Part shown: piece by piece, positions 60,564 to 64,000 of the stretch | Numbering within the stretch: the stretch's first letter is position 1 | Layout: every line of letters begins with the position of its first letter | Origin: Dyadobacter sp. Leaf189 | GTDB taxonomy: Bacteria > Bacteroidota > Bacteroidia > Cytophagales > Spirosomataceae | NCBI RefSeq assembly: GCF_001424405.1 | Contig: NZ_LMPS01000004.1 | Location: forward strand, 492,537-556,536 | Length of the DNA: 64,000 nt | Direction of reading: 5' to 3' | The notes under the pieces: model-generated | The model's database searches: none | The model's input: the letters and a program-made list of their open reading frames with translations, nothing else | Told to the model about the DNA's origin: nothing | Position numbers and translations under genes: made by a program

Positions 60564-61463
60564 ATGATCTACGTCGTAGGAAGTTCCAACACCGACATGG
60601 TGGTCAAGTCAGAAAGATTGCCTGCGATGGGTGAAACTGTAATAGGGGGTGATTTTTTAATGACGCCCGGCGGAAAAGGCGCTAACCAGGCAGTAGCAGC
60701 AGCGCGACTGGGAGGGAACGTCACATTTATATGTAAAGTCGGTAACGATCTTTTCGGGAAACAAGCTTTACAGCAATTTCGCCAGGAACAGATCCACACT
60801 GACTTTGTTTTTACCGATGATACCGCGCCTTCTGGCGTTGCGCTGATTAACGTAGACCAGAACGGACAGAATTGCATTGCCGTAGCACCGGGAGCCAATA
60901 ACCACCTCACTCCGGCCGATGCCGAGCTTGGACTCGTGGCACTTTCGGCAGAGGATATCCTGCTGTTGCAACTTGAAATACCTTTGACTACCGTTGAAAC
61001 GGCTATCGCGGCTGCACACCAAAAGGGTGCAAAAATCATAATGAACCCCGCTCCCGCACAAAACCTGCCCGCAGCTATTTACCCTAACATTTACCTTATT
61101 ACTCCCAACGAAACCGAAGCTGCGCTGCTCACAGGCATTCGGGTCTCAGACCACGCCTCTGTTGAGAAAGCGGCGGAAATCCTGCTCGCAAAAGGTTGCA
61201 AAAACGTGATTATCACACTAGGCAGTAAAGGCGCTTACCTGCGAACGGCAGAAAGCAGCGCATTAATCGCTTCCCCGAAAGTCAATGCAACGGACACGAC
61301 GGCGGCAGGAGATTGTTTTAATGGTGCGCTTGCAGTCGCCCTATCTGAAAACATGCCGCTGAGCAATGCGGTAACGTTCGCTGCCAGCGCTGCGGCGATC
61401 AGCGTTACGAGAATGGGAGCGCAGAGCTCCATGCCTTACCGGAATGAGATACCCGTAAACTAA
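60564..61463 (+). CDS. rbsK: Ribokinase
   Basis: The 299-residue protein belongs to the PfkB family and has ribokinase-specific blocks: 'VVGSSNTDMVVKSERLPAMG' at the start, 'TPGGKGANQAVAAARLGG' near 34-51, N-P-A-P-A (161-165), N-E-T-E near 182-185, and the ATP/anion-hole motif D-T-T-A-A-G-D-C-F-N-G-A with catalytic Asp250. It phosphorylates ribose to ribose-5-phosphate. No ribose transporter or rbsD is adjacent. Its terminator lies directly at the stop. Confidence 0.93.
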   Translation: MIYVVGSSNTDMVVKSERLPAMGETVIGGDFLMTPGGKGANQAVAAARLGGNVTFICKVGNDLFGKQALQQFRQEQIHTDFVFTDDTAPSGVALINVDQNGQNCIAVAPGANNHLTPADAELGLVALSAEDILLLQLEIPLTTVETAIAAAHQKGAKIIMNPAPAQNLPAAIYPNIYLITPNETEAALLTGIRVSDHASVEKAAEILLAKGCKNVIITLGSKGAYLRTAESSALIASPKVNATDTTAAGDCFNGALAVALSENMPLSNAVTFAASAAAISVTRMGAQSSMPYRNEIPVN

Positions 61464-61493
61464 AACAGGCTGCCTTTCCAGACAGCCTGTTTT
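61462..61493 (+). terminator. Terminator after ribokinase gene
   Basis: AAAACAGGCTG pairs with CAGCCTGTTTT over an 11-bp stem with a ten-base loop; the stem begins inside the stop codon and the T run follows. Confidence 0.85.
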
Positions 61494-61528
61494 CTTCACA
61501 CTCCAACCTCACACTTGCATTAAATATG

Positions 61529-62353
61529 TCAAGGAACGATAAATGGCATTGCAATTGCAAACGTTTCTTCCTTAGTCAGGATTTCGTCGAATGCTTCTGT
61601 TGCAGCCTTGTATCTGATGTCGCCTGTATCAGGGATACCAGTAAGGTCAAGGTCAAGCAGGTTAGCGCCAGCCTGAACGATCGTTGCTTCGCTGTTAGAT
61701 CCTTTGTAAACAGGTGCAGGTGAACCTTCGTCCAATGTGATCCAGGACTTGATAGCCTTGTTGTTTCTGATCTTAGAAAGGATTTTTCTTGAAATAGAAG
61801 CGTGACGTGCTTCTACAGAGTGAACCTGCAATGCATATTCAAGAATTTGCGGATCGTTGATCAAAGTACCAGCCTGGCCTTTGTAAGCACGAACACCGGT
61901 ATCTTCAAATGCGTGTGAAAGGAACACGAACGTGTCGAAATTGGTGAAAGTATCGTAAGTTTTGTTTACTGTGAAGTCAAACTTTGGTTTGTTCTGACCT
62001 GGTGTCAAATTAAGTGCTTTTTCCAAAAACTTAACGTGTGCATCTTCATGCTTGCTGATCTGCATGAAAACAGGCTTGTACATCGAAGGGATCAGACCAG
62101 CTGTATCGTTTCCTACTTTGTAGAATTCGTCTTCCAGATATTCCAGTGTCAAAGCGAATTTAAGCACTTCAACTGCATCGGATGATTGTGCGTAAGCTTT
62201 GTTCATCGCGCTTGCAAGGAACGCAGGCGTAGCAGCCGCAGCTACCTTCGCACTTACTTTGTTAAAGAAAAAACGGCGGGATGTGTATCCGATACGCTCT
62301 ACTGCGTCACCATCGAATTTTTCGAATTGCTCGAGTATATTAAATATGTTCAT
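61529..62353 (-). CDS. Ferritin-like domain protein
   Basis: The 274-residue protein carries a ferritin-like four-helix domain: L-E-Y-L-E-D-E-F-Y (Glu ligands), K-H-E-D-A-H, F-E-D-T-G-V-R-A-Y-K-G and H-S-V-E-A-R-H-A-S. Upstream of it is a hydrophobic segment (A-A-A-A-T-P-A-F-L-A-S-A-M) preceded by S-R-R-F-F-F, resembling a degenerate twin-arginine signal. It follows the second ferritin-like gene by 28 bases, so they form an operon. Related proteins occur among desiccation-related bacterial proteins. Confidence 0.88.
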   Translation of the reverse strand: MNIFNILEQFEKFDGDAVERIGYTSRRFFFNKVSAKVAAAATPAFLASAMNKAYAQSSDAVEVLKFALTLEYLEDEFYKVGNDTAGLIPSMYKPVFMQISKHEDAHVKFLEKALNLTPGQNKPKFDFTVNKTYDTFTNFDTFVFLSHAFEDTGVRAYKGQAGTLINDPQILEYALQVHSVEARHASISRKILSKIRNNKAIKSWITLDEGSPAPVYKGSNSEATIVQAGANLLDLDLTGIPDTGDIRYKAATEAFDEILTKEETFAIAMPFIVP

Positions 62354-62381
62354 TTTGTTCCGAAGTTGTAAAAGTTGTTAA

Positions 62382-63074
62382 TTATTGAGGCAAACCGCTT
62401 CCGCTGATCGTGTTCTTAACGAAAGGCTGTACAGCTGGTAAAATCACACCTGGCTTCACTGCTTTGTCAAAACCTGTTGCAGGATCAACCACATCGTCAC
62501 CAGAGAAATCAGCTGAATTAGGGTTCAGCAAGTCACGGATTGCAGCAGCGTGACGCGCTTCAACCGAAACGATCTTACCGGCAATAAGCAAATAATTAAC
62601 ATTCTCGATCAGGTTTCCAGCGCCGTTATAAGCCTGAACACCAGTATCTTCGAACAATTTGGCAGCGCCAAGTACACTTGCACGGCTGTTGAAGTCGATG
62701 CCGTCGAAATTAGGAGTAAGCCCTTTGATCGCAGCAGCACCCAATGCAGCTTTGAAGAACTGACGGTGTACGATCTCGTGGTACATGATATCGGTCAGGA
62801 TCATTTTCTCCTCGTCGGTCATTCCGGCGTATGGAGACATCATCACCTGGGTATAGAAAGCTGCTTCGAGTTGTTCCAGTGCGTATGCATAGTTCAGAAT
62901 TCCGATGTCGCCCGTTCCAAGATCCACTACTTCGCCAGGAAGATTGTGATCGTCCAATGTACATCCCATGATGAAGGCACCAGTTGCAGCAGCGACTCCT
63001 GCTGATCTTAAAAAGTAGCGCCGATTTACCTTTTCAAGCATAGGGCCAGCATTTTGTAGTAAGTTGTTTTCCAT
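62382..63074 (-). CDS. Ferritin-like domain lipoprotein, Tat-type signal
   Basis: The 230-residue protein starts with a twin-arginine motif (N-R-R-Y-F-L-R-S-A-G-V-A-A-A-T-G-A-F) and a lipobox (F-I-M-G-C near residue 38), followed by a ferritin-like domain: L-E-Q-L-E-A-A-F-Y, H-E-I-V-H-R-Q-F-F, F-E-D-T-G-V-Q-A-Y-N-G and V-S-V-E-A-R-H-A-A. This suggests export of a folded, metal-loaded protein and lipid attachment. It is the first gene of a two-gene operon with the 61529 gene. Confidence 0.9.
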   Translation of the reverse strand: MENNLLQNAGPMLEKVNRRYFLRSAGVAAATGAFIMGCTLDDHNLPGEVVDLGTGDIGILNYAYALEQLEAAFYTQVMMSPYAGMTDEEKMILTDIMYHEIVHRQFFKAALGAAAIKGLTPNFDGIDFNSRASVLGAAKLFEDTGVQAYNGAGNLIENVNYLLIAGKIVSVEARHAAAIRDLLNPNSADFSGDDVVDPATGFDKAVKPGVILPAVQPFVKNTISGSGLPQ

Positions 63075-63395
63075 TACGGCAAATCCGGTTTTGTTGAGAG
63101 AAATTTCAATTACTGAAACCTACGAGGTACCACTTGAAACGGATCAAAAAAAATAGGAACTTTCTTAGAGCTTTTAGGAGTAAATATTCTGTTTTAAGAC
63201 AAAACACAGAATTAAGTTCCGGAAGCATTCACTTCGTATGATTATACCAATACTGTCGACCGCTAAATAAAGTATTTCAATTCTGATATTTTCTAAATCA
63301 AAATAACCTCCGGCCATTTCCTTTTCTCAATCCTTTTTCTCTACATTTGAATCTCTTGTTTTTATATCTTTTTACACTTAAAGTACTATTAGTCT
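63075..63395. other. Divergent intergenic region
   Basis: About 320 bases without a gene. It holds a TACATTTG at 63342-63349 that fits the Bacteroidota -7 box (TAnnTTTG) for the gene at 63396, an imperfect stem-loop at 63186-63212 (ATTCTG-TTTT with AAAAC-ACAGAAT), and TGATATTTTCTAAATCA at 63284-63300, a single loose match to the imu palindromes. Confidence 0.45.
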
Positions 63396-63758
63396 ATGAG
63401 AAAGAATTTTGTTTTACTCGCAATGCTCGGCGTGAGCGTGCTTTTCGTCGCGGCAAGGTTTGCTGCCGACACCCTGGTAGGCACCTGGAAGTACACGGTA
63501 TCCAATGTATCTCCTGAGTATCAATCGGGTACAATGACATTTGAAGAAAAAGGCGGTAAAATTGCCGGCTATCTCGGAAGCACCGACAGGTCCGAAATGA
63601 AGGAGCTGAAGATTAACCAGGATAAGGTCAACTTCAAGCTCGATTTCCAGGGTTCGCTTATTACCATTGATATGGTACAAAAGGGCGACACGCTCAAAGG
63701 AATCGTAGTAACCAATGACGGTGAGTTCCCGATCGAAGCAACGAGAGAAGCCAAATAA
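63396..63758 (+). CDS. Small secreted hypothetical protein
   Basis: The 120-residue protein has a signal peptide (M-R-K-N-F-V-L-L-A-M-L-G-V-S-V-L-F-V-A-A-R-F-A-A) and a beta-rich mature part: L-V-G-T-W-K-Y-T-V near 28-36, G-T-M-T-F-E-E-K-G-G-K-I-A-G-Y and K-G-D-T-L-K-G-I-V-V. The pattern is that of a small beta-barrel lipocalin-like fold, but no family is recognised. A strong terminator follows the stop. Confidence 0.75.
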   Translation: MRKNFVLLAMLGVSVLFVAARFAADTLVGTWKYTVSNVSPEYQSGTMTFEEKGGKIAGYLGSTDRSEMKELKINQDKVNFKLDFQGSLITIDMVQKGDTLKGIVVTNDGEFPIEATREAK

Positions 63759-63772
63759 TAGAGCAACACACG

Positions 63773-63799
63773 AAATGACCTCCTTGTCGGAGGTCATTT
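63773..63799 (+). terminator. Rho-independent terminator
   Basis: AAATGACCTCC and GGAGGTCATTT form an 11-bp stem around TTGTC, followed by a T-rich run. Confidence 0.88.
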
Positions 63800-63932
63800 T
63801 CATTTACAAACGAACTTTAATACCGAAGAATAAACCTGATTGCCACCTGCTCATTTTGGACCGCCTGATCCTTTTACAAGAACTTTTTTTGTAATCAGTA
63901 CAAAAAAATGTCTCACTAAAAAGGTCAAAAAA

Positions 63933-64000
63933 ATGAACCTGTTACAAAAATTCCCGGTTAGTCTCGGCTTTGCTTGTTTGTTGATGCTGAGTAGCTGTTC
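63933..64000 (+). CDS. Start of a lipoprotein gene, cut by the window end
   Basis: The ATG at 63933 opens a frame reading M-N-L-L-Q-K-F-P-V-S-L-G-F-A-C-L-L-M-L-S-S-C, a complete lipoprotein signal peptide with lipobox L-S-S-C. It continues beyond the window, so the mature protein cannot be identified. Confidence 0.65.
   Translation, partial: MNLLQKFPVSLGFACLLMLSSC

Noticed and set aside
1-64000. rRNA, tRNA, prophage or insertion-sequence genes
   Set aside because: No transposase, integrase or phage structural frame and no stable-RNA sequence was recognised by reading both strands.

Overview
The window looks like a chromosome segment of a Bacteroidota bacterium of the Cytophagales/Spirosomataceae type; Dyadobacter or a near relative is my best guess (inference). 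Reasons: FtsX/MacB-type permeases, one with a separate N-terminal 'permease prefix' domain under a PadR regulator; an outer-membrane-barrel TonB receptor; LytTR and HisKA_2 signalling proteins; short SPI/SPII signal peptides; few clear Shine-Dalgarno sites. There are no rRNA or tRNA genes, no CRISPR array, no prophage and no intact insertion sequence.

Region 1 (0-23.3 kb) is a stress and carbon-reserve island. It holds glycogen debranching enzyme GlgX, a GH15 glucoamylase-type enzyme, a GH43 enzyme, large-subunit catalase KatE with a convergent ankyrin protein, two DUF892 (YciE/F) proteins, an OsmC protein, twin zinc-ribbon DUF421 membrane proteins, an SPW membrane protein, a baeRF (eRF1-like) protein, an OBAP/DUF1264 lipoprotein, a DUF4142 lipoprotein, a response regulator and a histidine kinase. 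Several of these genes have a similar upstream TTGGCAY-(N)-TTTTTA-like element.

Region 2 (23.3-35.5 kb) carries a TonB-type barrel receptor with an AraC regulator, an ArsR-VOC-SRPBCC operon with a double palindromic operator, a pirin, an SDR-like protein, an FtsX permease, an unlisted 55-aa small gene with its own terminator, a TPR sensor histidine kinase and a phytanoyl-CoA dioxygenase-like enzyme.

Region 3 (35.6-43.7 kb) is a DNA-damage block: imuB-dnaE2 on the minus strand, divergent from dinD-alkB on the plus strand, followed by a NYN/OST-HTH protein. The third mutasome gene, imuA, lies about 17 kb away at 57.6 kb. Both loci carry a pair of 17-bp palindromes (TGRTAT-N5-ATAYCA type), one perfect and one degenerate, with the same 23-bp repeat distance. 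I read this as the operator of a split SOS regulon and consider it the strongest new signal here.

Region 4 (43.7-58.4 kb) is more accessory in character: palindromic and tandem repeats, an AT-rich DUF4236 gene, a permease gene split by a frameshift at an A9 tract inside an invading low-complexity repeat, a second ArsR-SRPBCC module with a related double operator, a DUF6934 gene with a small partner, and a PQQ-propeller gene broken by an in-frame amber codon. Region 5 (58.5-64 kb) has a LytTR regulator, an NmrA-like reductase, ribokinase and two ferritin-like proteins, and ends inside a new lipoprotein gene.
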